Part shown: positions 52,887 to 63,200 of the stretch, in pieces
Numbering within the stretch: position 1 is the first letter of the stretch
Layout: every line of letters begins with the position of its first letter
Origin: JAUUZQ01 sp964538375
GTDB taxonomy: Bacteria > Bacteroidota > Bacteroidia > Bacteroidales > GCA-2748055
Direction of reading: 5' to 3'
NCBI GenBank assembly: GCA_964538375.1
Contig: CAZIFQ010000001.1
Span: forward strand, 248,001-312,000
DNA length: 64,000 nt
Program-made: the position numbers and the translations under genes
The notes under the pieces: generated by a model
Databases searched by the model: none
Told to the model about the DNA's origin: nothing
What the model saw: only the letters and a program-made list of their open reading frames with translations

Positions 52887-53906
52887 ATGCTAAAGAAGAT
52901 TGGGGCGCTACGTGAAGAAGCCAAAGAATTCGATGTTTCATCCCTTGAAACTATTGAAGAATTAAGAATTAAATTCCTGGGAAAAAAGGGTCACCTCGCT
53001 TCCTTGTTTGCTGATTTTAAATCTGTTCCTAATGAGCAGAAAAAGGAAGTTGGACAAAAAATTAATGAGCTCAAACAGTTTATCACTGAAAAAATAGAGT
53101 CTCACAAAGAAGCGCTTTCTCAGTCTGACACCACCCCTTCAATTCCTGATTTAACCGTTCCAGGTAAGAACATTTCTTTAGGAGCTCGCCACCCGCTTTC
53201 TATTGTAAGAAATCAGATCATTGACATTTTTACCAGGTTGGGTTATAATATTTCTGAAGGACCTGAAATTGAAGACGACTGGCATGTGTTCTCTGCTCTG
53301 AATTTTCCACCTGAGCATCCGGCCAGGGATATGCAGGATACTTTCTTTGTAGAAAAAGACCCGGATGTGCTACTTCGCACCCATACTTCTTCGGTACAAG
53401 TCAGGGTAATGGAAAATACTCAACCCCCTATTCGTACTATTTCTCCGGGCCGAGTGTTCCGTAATGAAGCCATTTCAGCAAGAGCTCATTGCATTTTTCA
53501 CCAGGTTGAAGGTTTATTTATTGATGAGAATGTCTCGTTTGCTGATTTAAAGCAAACCCTGATGTATTTTGCCAAAGAGATGTTTGGTGAAGAAACACAA
53601 ATCAGGTTCCGTCCGTCCTATTTTCCATTTACTGAGCCTTCCGCAGAAATGGATATCTCTTGTAAAATATGTGGTGGTAAAGGATGTAACGTATGTAAAT
53701 ATACTGGTTGGCTCGAAATCCTTGGATGCGGAATGGTTGATCCCAATGTTTTAGAATACAGTAAAATAGATAGTAAAAAATATACTGGTTTCGCATTTGG
53801 AATGGGCGTTGAACGCACAGCTATGTTGAAATACCAGGTAAAAGATCTTCGTCTGTATTTCGAGAATGATGTTCGTTTTCTTGAACAATTCTCTTCAGCT
53901 TTTTAG
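52887..53906 (+). CDS. pheS: Phenylalanyl-tRNA synthetase alpha chain
   Basis: A 339-residue class II synthetase subunit that pairs with PheT. The N-terminal coiled-coil (about 1-85) binds tRNA. Class II motif 2 is in RTHTSSVQVRVME with GRVFRNEAISARAHCIFHQVEG, and motif 3 in GFAFGMGVERTAMLKYQVKDLR. The HPLSIVRNQI and FRPSYFPFTEPSAEMDI patterns are diagnostic. A four-cysteine cluster CKICGGKGCNVCKYTG lies near residues 256-271. pheT is not adjacent, as is common in this phylum. Confidence 0.97.
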   Translation: MLKKIGALREEAKEFDVSSLETIEELRIKFLGKKGHLASLFADFKSVPNEQKKEVGQKINELKQFITEKIESHKEALSQSDTTPSIPDLTVPGKNISLGARHPLSIVRNQIIDIFTRLGYNISEGPEIEDDWHVFSALNFPPEHPARDMQDTFFVEKDPDVLLRTHTSSVQVRVMENTQPPIRTISPGRVFRNEAISARAHCIFHQVEGLFIDENVSFADLKQTLMYFAKEMFGEETQIRFRPSYFPFTEPSAEMDISCKICGGKGCNVCKYTGWLEILGCGMVDPNVLEYSKIDSKKYTGFAFGMGVERTAMLKYQVKDLRLYFENDVRFLEQFSSAF

Positions 53907-54018
53907 ATAGCTAAACCCTCCTAAGATCAAATTCCTTAAGGGTGCTCTTAACATAAAAAGACCTAACTTCTAAAAAGTAAATTTACAAGCGGAAAAGTAA
54001 ATTCTTACAAAAAAAATT

Positions 54019-54438
54019 CTAGGCATCTTCTAAAACTATCTCGTGACTTACCGGAAAAGCTTCATTGTAATTTGCTGATACACCACAATATCGATCATTC
54101 GATAGATTAACTGCTTTTTCTATTTTTTCCATTGGAAGATCTTTGCCTTTGAAGGTAAAGATCATTTTCATTCCTAAATATTTCTTTGGATGCTCTTCGG
54201 CAAGATCAGCTTCAACACTAATATTCAGTGCTTCATAACTAACCCTCATTTTTTTCAGAATAGAAACAACATCCATCCCTGCGCAGCCGGCAAGCGACAA
54301 CATCATAAAGGGCTTTGGTCTTGGGCCTAAATTCTTTCCTCCCACGTTTTCACTTGCATCCAGGTATAATTTATGTCCATTTATCTCTGTTTCAAAAGCC
54401 ATGTCGCTTAACCAATCCATCTTAATGCTGTCTTTCAT
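54019..54438 (-). CDS. OsmC/Ohr-family protein
   Basis: A 139-residue protein of the OsmC fold, which reduces organic peroxides with two cysteines. The first conserved cysteine is in LSLAGCAGMDVVSIL and the second in NDRYCGVSANYNE, both at the usual positions of the YhfA-like subgroup. It lies alone, convergent with pheS, 140 bp downstream of a small membrane-protein gene on the same strand. Confidence 0.88.
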   Translation of the reverse strand: MKDSIKMDWLSDMAFETEINGHKLYLDASENVGGKNLGPRPKPFMMLSLAGCAGMDVVSILKKMRVSYEALNISVEADLAEEHPKKYLGMKMIFTFKGKDLPMEKIEKAVNLSNDRYCGVSANYNEAFPVSHEIVLEDA

Positions 54439-54529
54439 ATCTATTTATGTTTATATATTTCTTTACTATATATCAAATAACTATGGATAAAGTTCAATTG
54501 AAATTATAAAAAAGAGGCGCAAAATAAAA

Positions 54530-54550
54530 AATCCCGGATAAACCAGGATT
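54530..54550 (-). terminator. Terminator-like stem-loop after the 56-residue membrane protein gene
   Basis: AATCCCGG and CCAGGATT pair in 7 of 8 positions around a 5-nt loop, and the minus-strand transcript continues into a T-rich run (TTTTTTATTTT). Confidence 0.6.
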
Positions 54551-54578
54551 AAAGTACTTATTAAAATTAAGACAAGTA

Positions 54579-54749
54579 TTAGTCAACTAACTTATTTATA
54601 ATAATATGACTAAAAAGTCCAACTACAACAAGAATAAGGCTGATGGCTAATTTTGCATTAGTCTGGGTTTGTGTAAAAACAACGATACTTAATAAAATAA
54701 CGCCAATCAATATAACTATCAATCCCAGATTTTTCAGAATATCTTTCAT
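54579..54749 (-). CDS. Small two-helix membrane protein, 56 residues
   Basis: The frame runs from ATG at 54749 to TAA at 54579 and reads MKDILKNLGLIVILIGVILL, then a short polar turn (TQTQTNAK), then a second hydrophobic segment (LAISLILVVVGLFSHIII) and NKLVD. Two helices joined by a polar loop make a hairpin membrane protein with both ends on the cytoplasmic side. It has its own TATATTTG -7 box 24 nt upstream and a stem-loop terminator downstream, which together support a real gene. I have seen similar short Bacteroidota proteins but know no function. Confidence 0.75.
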   Translation of the reverse strand: MKDILKNLGLIVILIGVILLSIVVFTQTQTNAKLAISLILVVVGLFSHIIINKLVD

Positions 54750-54773
54750 TGTGTGATGCTTTAATTTTCATGC

Positions 54774-54781
54774 CAAATATA
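54774..54781 (-). promoter_or_regulatory. Bacteroidota -7 box TATATTTG for the 56-residue membrane protein gene
   Basis: Minus-strand match to TAnnTTTG placed 24 nt before the ATG at 54749, inside the short gap after ruvB. Confidence 0.5.
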
Positions 54782-54791
54782 ATACAAAATA

Positions 54792-55817
54792 TCAAAATAA
54801 TAAGTTTTGATCTGGCTTATATTTTCCTAAATGTCTGTATGCTATTTCTGTAACTTCTCTTCCCCTGGGGGTTCTCTTTATATATCCTTCTTTAATAAGA
54901 AAAGGTTCGTAAACTTCTTCTATTGTTCCCGCTTCTTCGCCTACAGCTGTTGATATTGTTGTTAATCCAACTGGGCCACCTTTGAATTTATCAATAATTG
55001 TAGAGAGTATCTTATTATCCATCTCATCAAGTCCCGATTTGTCAATATTCAAAGCTTCCAGACCATACTTTGTAATTTCAATATCTATTTTTCCGTTTCC
55101 TTTCACCTGGGCAAAATCGCGTATTCTTCTTAGCAGGGCGTTTGCTATTCTTGGTGTTCCCCGGCTCCTCGATGCTATTTCTTTTGCAGCTTGTTTTTGA
55201 ATATCAACTTTTAAAATAGATGCTGATCTCTTTACAATTCCTGTAAGTATCTCTGAATCATAATATTCTAATAGTGAATTTATACTAAACCTCGCTCTTA
55301 GTGGTCCGGTTAGCAAACCCGATCTTGTTGTAGCTCCGATTAAAGTAAAAGGATTTAGTGTTATTTGTACAGACCTGGCGGCAGGTCCTTTATCTATCAT
55401 AATATCGATGCGATAATCTTCCATGGCAGAATAAAGATATTCTTCAACAATAGGAGAAAGCCGGTGTATCTCATCGATGAAAAGCACATCTCCTTCTTCA
55501 AGTCCGGTAAGCAATCCGGCAAGATCACCAGGTTTATCAAGTACCGGTCCGGATGTAGTTTTAATACTTACTTCTAATTCGTTGGAAATGATATTTGCCA
55601 GTGTAGTTTTTCCCAATCCGGGAGGCCCATGCAGGAGAACATGATCGAGCGCCTCATCCCTTAGTTTTGCCGCTTCAACAAATACTTTCAGGTTATCAGT
55701 AATTTTTGTTTGTCCAGCAAAATCACCAAATGACAAAGGTCTTAATTCCTTTTCAAAATCTTTTTCATCATCTGAAAGTGGATTGTCTCTTAATTCAAAC
55801 TCTTCTTTTTCCTGCAT
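54792..55817 (-). CDS. ruvB: Holliday junction branch migration ATPase RuvB
   Basis: A 341-residue AAA+ motor that drives branch migration with RuvA. Walker A is GPPGLGKTTLA, Walker B LFIDEIHRL, and sensor motifs include IGATTRSGLLTGPLRARF (with the arginine finger region). The C-terminal winged helix binds DNA (GYIKRTPRGREVTEIAYRHLG). It starts directly after the stop of the MORN-repeat gene. Confidence 0.97.
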   Translation of the reverse strand: MQEKEEFELRDNPLSDDEKDFEKELRPLSFGDFAGQTKITDNLKVFVEAAKLRDEALDHVLLHGPPGLGKTTLANIISNELEVSIKTTSGPVLDKPGDLAGLLTGLEEGDVLFIDEIHRLSPIVEEYLYSAMEDYRIDIMIDKGPAARSVQITLNPFTLIGATTRSGLLTGPLRARFSINSLLEYYDSEILTGIVKRSASILKVDIQKQAAKEIASRSRGTPRIANALLRRIRDFAQVKGNGKIDIEITKYGLEALNIDKSGLDEMDNKILSTIIDKFKGGPVGLTTISTAVGEEAGTIEEVYEPFLIKEGYIKRTPRGREVTEIAYRHLGKYKPDQNLLF

Positions 55818-57410
55818 TTATTCAATAAATTTAATATCACTTTCCGGAAGATTTATCTTCACTCCGTTTATTCGATATTCTACATTGTTTTTATAGGTAA
55901 TTGCCAGAATTACATTTCCCTCTTCGTCATATTTTCTCCACATTTTTTCTCTTGCTCCTTTTTTAAAATACTGGTCCTCTCTTATTTTACCTGTAGGATA
56001 ATAATAGATTTGAATTCCATCCGGATTGCCCTGAAGATAATTTCCCTTAAATTTTACATCTCCATTTTCAAAAAAATAAGTCCACTTCCCTTCTCTTAAT
56101 CCTAGAATATATGCTCCCGTTTCTTTGTGGTCTCCAACATCATAGATCCAATCACCATCTCTTTCCCCGTCAACAAAATTTCCTTCCGAAAGTACATTTC
56201 CATCAATATCATATTCAGTAGAGTATTCATCTTCTTTTCCATTGAAATAAGATTCTTCTCTCCAAACCAATCCGTTTGCATGATACCACATCCACAAACC
56301 GTCAAATTTTCCACGGATGAATTTTCCTTTCTGCTCAATCTTATTATTTTCAAAATAATACGTCCACTGACCACTTCTCTTATTGTCCAGGTATGTACCA
56401 ACAGCTTTCTTTTTTCCGGAAACATAATAATCAATCCAATTTCCTACTTTTCTTCCCTGTTCATCTACAATTCCTTCTGATAATCTTTGGCCTCTTTCGT
56501 TATAAATGTATGAATTAACAATGGTGCCTGTTATATCAAAAAACCGATGAATACCCCGGGGAACACCTTCAAAATATGCTCCGGAAAATACAATTCTTCC
56601 CAGCTCGTCATAGGTCCTTTTAAAATCAATAATCTCTTTTGCTTCTTCATCGAGCTCTTCAATAACAGCTCCTCTTTCATATCGCATTGCCTGGAGTAGA
56701 TCTCCTGTTTCATCAAACTCCCTGAAATAGCCATGAAGATCATCATCCAGGTAATTTTCTTCTTTTTTCAGAGAACCATCTTCATGAAAAACTTTGTACG
56801 TTCCCTGCCTCTGTCCTTCATTATCTCTCCTGTTGATTTTCTCCCTGCTTACCAGGTAATTATTGTTATACTGAAGCAAGGTAATTACAGTACTGTCTTT
56901 CTCAAATTCCCTGGCGGGGCCCTGTTTTTTACCGTTCGAATAATATATCGATTCTTTCAACTCTCCCGTGATATAATAGTAATATGAATTTCCTTCTTTC
57001 TTATCGTTTATATATAATTCTTTAGAAATCAATGTTTGCATTCCTGGCTGATTCGGATTGTCATAAGCATACTTAATTACATAACCACTTCTCACTCCAA
57101 GCTGGTAATTAATTTCTTCAAGCAGTTCCCCGGATTGATTATAAAAATTCCAGGTACTGTCTAATAAATAATTTTGTCTTTTTCCTTCCGATTTACTTAT
57201 TCCGGTAACATAGTAAGTTTTCCAATAGCCATCAGGTTTACCATCCTTGATAATTCCTTCACTTGATACCTGCCCATTAGGATAATAGATCTTCATCGGA
57301 CCATCTTCCATATCTATCTGCCCTAACAAATTATTTGCACAAAAAAACAAGATCAGTATTATGTTACTTTTCAGCGTAGTATTTAACAATATATTAAAAT
57401 ATAACTTCAA
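55818..57410 (-). CDS. MORN-repeat (YwqK-like) secreted protein
   Basis: A 530-residue protein with a hydrophobic signal-like segment (about 15-30, NIILILFFCANNLLGQ) and then some fourteen repeats of about 24-36 residues. Each has the pattern Y-Y/F-x-N/T-G-x-x-x-x-E-G-x-x-x-x-G-K-x-x-G-x-W, e.g. YYPNGQVSSEGIIKDGKPDG and YYFENNKIEQKGKFIRGKFDG. Such proteins are often annotated as antitoxin YwqK, but a solitary secreted copy between nadA and ruvB does not support a toxin-antitoxin role. Function unknown; surface or periplasmic scaffold is inference. Confidence 0.85.
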   Translation of the reverse strand: MKLYFNILLNTTLKSNIILILFFCANNLLGQIDMEDGPMKIYYPNGQVSSEGIIKDGKPDGYWKTYYVTGISKSEGKRQNYLLDSTWNFYNQSGELLEEINYQLGVRSGYVIKYAYDNPNQPGMQTLISKELYINDKKEGNSYYYYITGELKESIYYSNGKKQGPAREFEKDSTVITLLQYNNNYLVSREKINRRDNEGQRQGTYKVFHEDGSLKKEENYLDDDLHGYFREFDETGDLLQAMRYERGAVIEELDEEAKEIIDFKRTYDELGRIVFSGAYFEGVPRGIHRFFDITGTIVNSYIYNERGQRLSEGIVDEQGRKVGNWIDYYVSGKKKAVGTYLDNKRSGQWTYYFENNKIEQKGKFIRGKFDGLWMWYHANGLVWREESYFNGKEDEYSTEYDIDGNVLSEGNFVDGERDGDWIYDVGDHKETGAYILGLREGKWTYFFENGDVKFKGNYLQGNPDGIQIYYYPTGKIREDQYFKKGAREKMWRKYDEEGNVILAITYKNNVEYRINGVKINLPESDIKFIE

Positions 57411-57412
57411 TA

Positions 57413-58414
57413 TTACAAACCTAATTTATCAGATATTTCAAGCATTCTGCGAATGGGAATTTCAGCTTTTTTGCGTAACTCATCATCCATAAGTACTTCC
57501 GGCAATTCATATTTCAGTGTATTGTAAATTTTATTTAAAGTTATCAATTTCATAAACTTACAATCATTGCACGCACAGGTTGAATCTTTGGGTGGAGCAG
57601 CTATAAAAGTTTTTTGAGGACTGGATTTCTTCATCTGGTGAAGAATGCCCGATTCTGTAGCTACAATAAACTTATCCGCACTATCTTCAATAGAAAAATT
57701 AAGAAGAGAAGAAGTTGATCCAATGTGATCAGCAACAATTCGAATTGGTTTTTCACATTCAGGATGAGCAATTATTTTTGCTTCCGGATTTTCTTTCTTC
57801 AATTCAAGTATTCTTTCCAAGCTAAATTCTTCATGAACATGACAGACACCATCCCAAATTACCATATTTTCTCTTCCAGTAATTTCCTTTATATAATTAC
57901 CAAGATTCCTGTCAGGAGCAAATAAAATTTTTTCCTCCTTAGGTAGACTATTGATTATCTGGTACGCATTGGTTGAAGTACAGATGATATCAGTTAAAGC
58001 TTTAATTTCTGCAGTTGTATTTACATAAGAAACAACAGTATGTTCAGGATATTTCTTTTTAAATTCTGTAAACTCTTTCGGTGGACAGGAATCAGCAAGA
58101 GAACAACCAGCCATTAAATCAGGAAGCAGTACTTTTTTTGAGGGAGAAAGAATTTTTGCTGTTTCAGCCATGAAATGCACACCTGCAAATACAATAATAT
58201 CAGCTTTAGTTTCAGCTGCTTTCCTGGAGAGATCTAAACTATCACCAATAAAATCAGCAATATCCTGAACTTCGCTTTCCTGGTAATAGTGAGCCAGGAT
58301 AACAGCATTTTTTACTTTTCTTAGCTTATTAATTTCATATATTACATCGATATTTTCGTCTACTTTAATATCAAGAAAACCATTGCGAATATTCTCGTTA
58401 TTAACAATTCCCAT
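57413..58414 (-). CDS. nadA: Quinolinate synthase A
   Basis: A 333-residue [4Fe-4S] enzyme that condenses iminoaspartate and dihydroxyacetone phosphate to quinolinate in NAD synthesis. Cysteines in DLMAGCSLADSCPP, in WDGVCHVHEEF and in STCACNDCKFMKL supply the cluster ligands. The early VILAHYYQESEVQDIADFIGDS is diagnostic. nadB and nadC are not nearby. It is first in the nadA-MORN-ruvB run. Confidence 0.96.
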   Translation of the reverse strand: MGIVNNENIRNGFLDIKVDENIDVIYEINKLRKVKNAVILAHYYQESEVQDIADFIGDSLDLSRKAAETKADIIVFAGVHFMAETAKILSPSKKVLLPDLMAGCSLADSCPPKEFTEFKKKYPEHTVVSYVNTTAEIKALTDIICTSTNAYQIINSLPKEEKILFAPDRNLGNYIKEITGRENMVIWDGVCHVHEEFSLERILELKKENPEAKIIAHPECEKPIRIVADHIGSTSSLLNFSIEDSADKFIVATESGILHQMKKSSPQKTFIAAPPKDSTCACNDCKFMKLITLNKIYNTLKYELPEVLMDDELRKKAEIPIRRMLEISDKLGL

Positions 58415-58875
58415 ATTTTCTATTATTATGTGTTTAAAAATTTAAATCTTATATGATGATGATGATAGTCGGTTAACTATGTTTATAAAAACACATCAAA
58501 GTTTCTGTTTTATGATTCATCAACACTAAGTCACATTCTTTTAACAATAAATTACCTTTTTCTGTTTTGATACTCCGATAATTATGATCGAAATTAACAA
58601 GTTGTTAATAAGCCAGGGGTTAATAAATAACGTGCAAATTTATATAGATAATTTGTTGAAAGTATGTTTAATTCTATAAAAAAAGTAAGTGCTAATATTT
58701 TTGATCGTTTGGTTTATAATTATAAGAGGAAATAATATTTAAAAAGTCAAGGTTTATTTTTGAAACGATATAAAAAGCAATTAACAACAAATTAACACTA
58801 TTTTTGTTAAATGATGACGACTATTGTCGATCAAAGAAAATCAAAACCAATCTCTGGAATACAAAAAATATTTTA
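58415..58875. other. AT-rich intergenic region between nadA and rpiB
   Basis: This divergent promoter region of about 460 bp has no supported gene. Three plus-strand TAnnTTTG matches (58696-58703, 58755-58762 and 58799-58806), all TATTTTTG, precede rpiB; in such T-rich DNA some will be chance. A frame open from 58804 runs into rpiB but its first 24 codons do not look like the family. Confidence 0.6.
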
Positions 58876-59310
58876 ATGAAACCTCAAATTGTAATTGCTT
58901 GTGACCATGCTGGATTTGATACAAAGGTAGAGTTAATTAAATACCTGGAAAGTATAGGGTATGAATTAATTGACTTAGGCACAAATAGCACAGAATCTGT
59001 TGATTACCCGGATTACGGACATAAACTGGGAGAAAATATAGAAAGTGGAAAATATAAAATGGGAATTTCATTATGCGGAAGTGGTAATGGAATTAACATG
59101 GTGGTAAACAAACACCGTGGTGTACGAGCTGCATTATGCTGGAGCGTTGAGATTTCTGAATTGGCGCGAAAACATAATGATGCTAACGTTTGCTCAATAC
59201 CGGCCCGTTTTGTTGATATAAATGAAAGCCTTGAAATTGTAAAGGTATTTTTAAACACAAAATTTGAAGGAGGAAGACACGAAAGAAGAAAAAACAAAAT
59301 TGACACATAA
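58876..59310 (+). CDS. rpiB: Ribose-5-phosphate isomerase B
   Basis: A 144-residue enzyme of the RpiB/LacAB family that interconverts ribose 5-phosphate and ribulose 5-phosphate. Start at 58876 (MKPQIVIACDHAGFDTK). The phosphate and active-site motifs are CDHAGF, DLGTNSTESVDYPDY, SLCGSGNGINMVVNKHRGVRAALC (with the catalytic Cys) and HNDANVCSIPARF. The gene for the Rrf2 regulator starts 4 bp later, so they probably share a transcript. Confidence 0.95.
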   Translation: MKPQIVIACDHAGFDTKVELIKYLESIGYELIDLGTNSTESVDYPDYGHKLGENIESGKYKMGISLCGSGNGINMVVNKHRGVRAALCWSVEISELARKHNDANVCSIPARFVDINESLEIVKVFLNTKFEGGRHERRKNKIDT

Positions 59311-59314
59311 ATAA

Positions 59315-59746
59315 ATGTTATCAAATACGTGTAAATATGCTGTTAGAGCAGTAATATACATTTCTGTGTATGCATCTGACAAAAAAAAGATTGGGATTAA
59401 AGAGGTTTCCAGCGAACTGGATATTCCCGCTCCATTTCTTGGAAAAATACTACAAACCTTAACTAAACACAAAATTCTTAATTCCACCAAAGGTCCCCGC
59501 GGAGGATTTACACTATCGAAGCCGGCTGAAGAAATTCCATTAATGGATATTATTGAAATAATAGACGGTACGGATATATTTACAACCTGCCTGATAAGGA
59601 ACACCGAATGTTCAGACGATCATCCATGTGGTTTGCACGATAAAATTACAGCTGTAAGGCAACAGCTGAAAAATTTATTTTTGCACCAAACCATCAGCGA
59701 CCTGTCTTCGGAATTTAAAAAAGACAGCGACAGGATCAATATTTGA
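59315..59746 (+). CDS. Rrf2-family transcriptional regulator with cluster-type cysteines
   Basis: A 143-residue winged-helix regulator. The DNA-binding part is at about residues 25-65 (IGIKEVSSELDIPAPFLGKILQTL and KGPRGGFTLSKP). Three cysteines, Cys92, Cys99 and Cys105, have the spacing C-x6-C-x5-C, close to the Fe-S-binding triad of IscR/NsrR/RsrR, so it may sense iron-sulfur status, nitric oxide or redox state. Its 3' end overlaps that of the VanZ gene by 11 bp. Confidence 0.92.
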   Translation: MLSNTCKYAVRAVIYISVYASDKKKIGIKEVSSELDIPAPFLGKILQTLTKHKILNSTKGPRGGFTLSKPAEEIPLMDIIEIIDGTDIFTTCLIRNTECSDDHPCGLHDKITAVRQQLKNLFLHQTISDLSSEFKKDSDRINI

Positions 59747-60116
59747 TTTTACGATAAGTGTATACCAGGGCAGCACCAACCAGGATGCCCGCCATATTTG
59801 CCAGCACATCCAAAAATTCTCCATTCCGATAGGAAGTAAGATATTGTTGGATAATTTCGATCAATACTGAATAAGTAAGGATTGCGGCCAGGAGGAGCAG
59901 TAACTTTTTCCATTTAAAACCCTGTGAACGGAGGAACCCGTTTGTTAGTAAGCCGGAAAAAACCCCGTACATAATAGCGTGGATTACCTTGTCTGCTCCG
60001 GGAAAAACAAAGAAGACGCTTTTTCCCTCGGTGCCTACAGGTAAAATACTAAGAATTAATATAATAAACCCAAAAATTATCCCCGATATATAATTACGAA
60101 GTATGTGTTTCAACAT
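59736..60116 (-). CDS. VanZ-like membrane protein
   Basis: A 126-residue protein with four hydrophobic segments. The VanZ pattern is seen in DKVIHAIMYGVFSGLL and LIEIIQQYLTSYRNGEFLDVLANMAGILVG. Some members give low teicoplanin resistance, but most stand-alone copies have no known role. It is divergent from the giant glycosyltransferase gene, 90 bp away. Confidence 0.88.
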   Translation of the reverse strand: MLKHILRNYISGIIFGFIILILSILPVGTEGKSVFFVFPGADKVIHAIMYGVFSGLLTNGFLRSQGFKWKKLLLLLAAILTYSVLIEIIQQYLTSYRNGEFLDVLANMAGILVGAALVYTYRKIKY

Positions 60117-60206
60117 AAGCTATTAATTGACTATAAAGATAGAATTTATTATATTCCAACAAATAAGAAGAGATTGCAGTGCAGAAGGAAATTAATATAT
60201 ATATAG

Positions 60207-63200
60207 ATGAAAAGAAAAATGACTACAAGCGAACTCTTAAGCGTATTAAAGAAAGAGAATATTAATACCTGGTTTGATTTGGGCTTGTTCATCGATAGGT
60301 TTAAAGAGGAGAACGAAGAAGATGAATTACAGTTCAAAGGAGATTACGAAGCGTTTATAAAGAAAAATTCAGCAGGAGGGGCGGCTTTTCTTACTTTTCA
60401 TTACATGATAGATGGTGTAACGGTTGAGATAGGAAAATACGCTGAGCTAATGCGAAGAAATATTCCCGGTATTCCCATTCATTACATCGCAGGTAAATTT
60501 CATTCTAAATCAGACACACTTATTAATCCTTCATATAAAAAACTGGAAGTGCCATTATTGAAAGGTTTTGGAGAATGGCCTCTTTATGAAGGATTATTCC
60601 TGACAGATTTAGAAAGAGGCAGCGTGGCTTATAATGATTTAATTATTAAACTTTGGAACGAATGTCTTCTTATTGTTGATAGGATTGGCCGATATATTGA
60701 AGAGGAGAATATCACTTTGTTATATATTGTTAATGTCTGTTCAAACCCGGGAAATGTATCCGCAGCCCTGGCCTTGGTAATACTTTCCGAGTTTATGGGT
60801 ATTCCTGTAATAAATAACAATCACGATTTTTATTGGGAGGGGGGCAACAATAAATTCGACAAGAAATCACAAGGATTAAAATCCGGTCCAAGGGATTTCT
60901 TTTTTACCAACTCTCATCTTGGTGAGGTTTTTTCTCTTATTGAGGTGTTATTTCCATGGTCCTCAAAACACTGGATCAATGTAAATATCAATAAAGGGCA
61001 AACAGAACATTTGATCAGGACAAATGGGCACAATCCAGCAAGTGTAATGGAAGTGGGGACCGCGGTTGACACCAAACAATACACTAAAATTGACAAAAGA
61101 AGGAAAATTAATGCCTTTCTTCAATTTGAAAAGATTCTCTCTCGCTATAAGGAGCAGCTCGTAAGTTATTCGGTTCAGGATGTATTGAAGAGCAAGCTTG
61201 TTTCCAGGAACAATCCCATGCCTATTTTGATGGGACAGAAAACAATGCCTGTTAATGAGTTTATTGCAGAGAATGTTATTTTTCTTCAACCCACAAGAAT
61301 AATATCAAGGAAGAGAATAGAATTGGGCTTCCAATTATTATTAAAGATGTTGAGCAACGAAGAAATGATCAATAAACTCAATCACGCCCCCAAACTTAAG
61401 GTGACACTCTTGATAACCGGACCAATTGCCGAAGGACATTTCGAATATTACAGGGAACTGGTGAAACATTTTAAAGACCTCCTGGAAAAGATATCTCCCA
61501 CTTTTAAGGAGAGAGTTTTTCTTGCATTTTTATTGGGAGAACTGGATAAAGAAAGGTTCCTGAATAAATTTGAAAACCCCATTGGAATTCCGGAATTATA
61601 CAATATTGCATCTCTAATTCTTCTGCCCAGCGAAACAGAAGGAAGGGGCTTGCCCATAATTGAAGCAACTGCCTGCGGAACACCAATTTTTTGCAGTCGT
61701 TATGTTCCTGAAGAAGTGTATTCAGAGGTAATTGGAGAACATCTGCAAGAAAAAGACCGGCTTAAAGTCCTTGAATTTAGGGGAGAGAAAATTAGCACAA
61801 AGATTGTAAACAAGATCATTGAAAGGGTGTTTTTCCCACACAAATTTGCAGACGAAACGAAGCACAACAAAAGGGTTGTTGAAAAAAGATACAGCCTGAA
61901 CGCGCTGGATGAAAATATACAGTACATGCTTAGACAAATGTACTATCAGCTTCAACCCATTTCAGCGCTTACAGAAACAACAAGAGAAGCGCTTAAAGAG
62001 TACAAGCAAAAAGTGAGTTTCAGTAATGAGGATCTAAAATATTTGTTGCATAGGGAGAACAGGCAATATTTGCCGGGTTATGGACAGATGTATTTTATGC
62101 TGATGCTTAAATCACTTATAGACCCGAGTTATTTCAGAAATGAACAACAAAGAGTAAAAGGTTCGGCGTTCTATTTCGCCAATAAACTAATTACTAATGT
62201 TACAGATTTGAATAAAATACCAGAAAAAATTACCCACGATTTCTACAACGCAGTTGACTTTATATTTAAAATAAGAGATGGGGAAGATGAAATACGGCAT
62301 GATCATTCTATGTCGTATCGACACAGGAACCGACTGAATTATCCATATCAACAATTTACTTTCCAGGAATTAACAGGGCTGATTAATCTACTCTACCTGA
62401 AAATTGTTAAATGTGCTCCCCTGAATAAAGTGAATATTTCTCCCCAGTTTTTCACAGATTGGAACCTGGCACTTTTGCAACTTTCTTCGTGTAAATACCT
62501 GGCCATTGACAACAGGAAACACTTAATCGAAAACCTTAAGAAAAATTTACCCATCGCGTATTTTCCAGGTGAATTTATTACTTACGAATTGGAGTTTTTT
62601 GCCCTGCAGTCGATTCGTTCCCGGCTTAGATTACCTATTGAAAAAGAGCTTACCCAAGAACATATAAATAAGCACAAGGATACAATTGCCCCGGTTTATA
62701 TTTTTGCTCAACAAAACAACCTGGGCAAACAACTTACAAAAGAAGAAATAGAACATTATCTCTTAGAAGGAGAATCAAAGGAATTACGGCTTTTGTACGA
62801 AAACAAACTTATAAGAGTAATTAATACACTACAGCTGAGTGTTGGAATTCATTTTCCACAGCTTGGAGAAGAGGCGCTGAAACACCTGCGGCAAATCAGG
62901 ATGGATGGAGGTTATCTTTTAACCAACAGGAGAAATGCGGCATTAATGACTGACATTGTGAACATCGACAGGTTTCATATTGGACAAGTTAAAACTCAGA
63001 CCGCAGAAAATTTGATGGGAATTCCTGTTGGAAGCGGCTACATTCAATATGTTCCCGCAGGAATACGACCAACCCTGGCATATCCAAGTCCCATACAAAC
63101 CGCAAAAGATTTGGATAATGCTTTGAATAGCGAGTTATATCATTCATTAGTGGAGAAACTGGGAAAAGACAAAGTAACAGAAGCTATACAGCGAGACGCA

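Noticed and set aside
55818..57410. Antitoxin of a toxin-antitoxin pair (YwqK label)
   Set aside because: The protein appears secreted, is solitary, and its neighbours nadA and ruvB are housekeeping genes.
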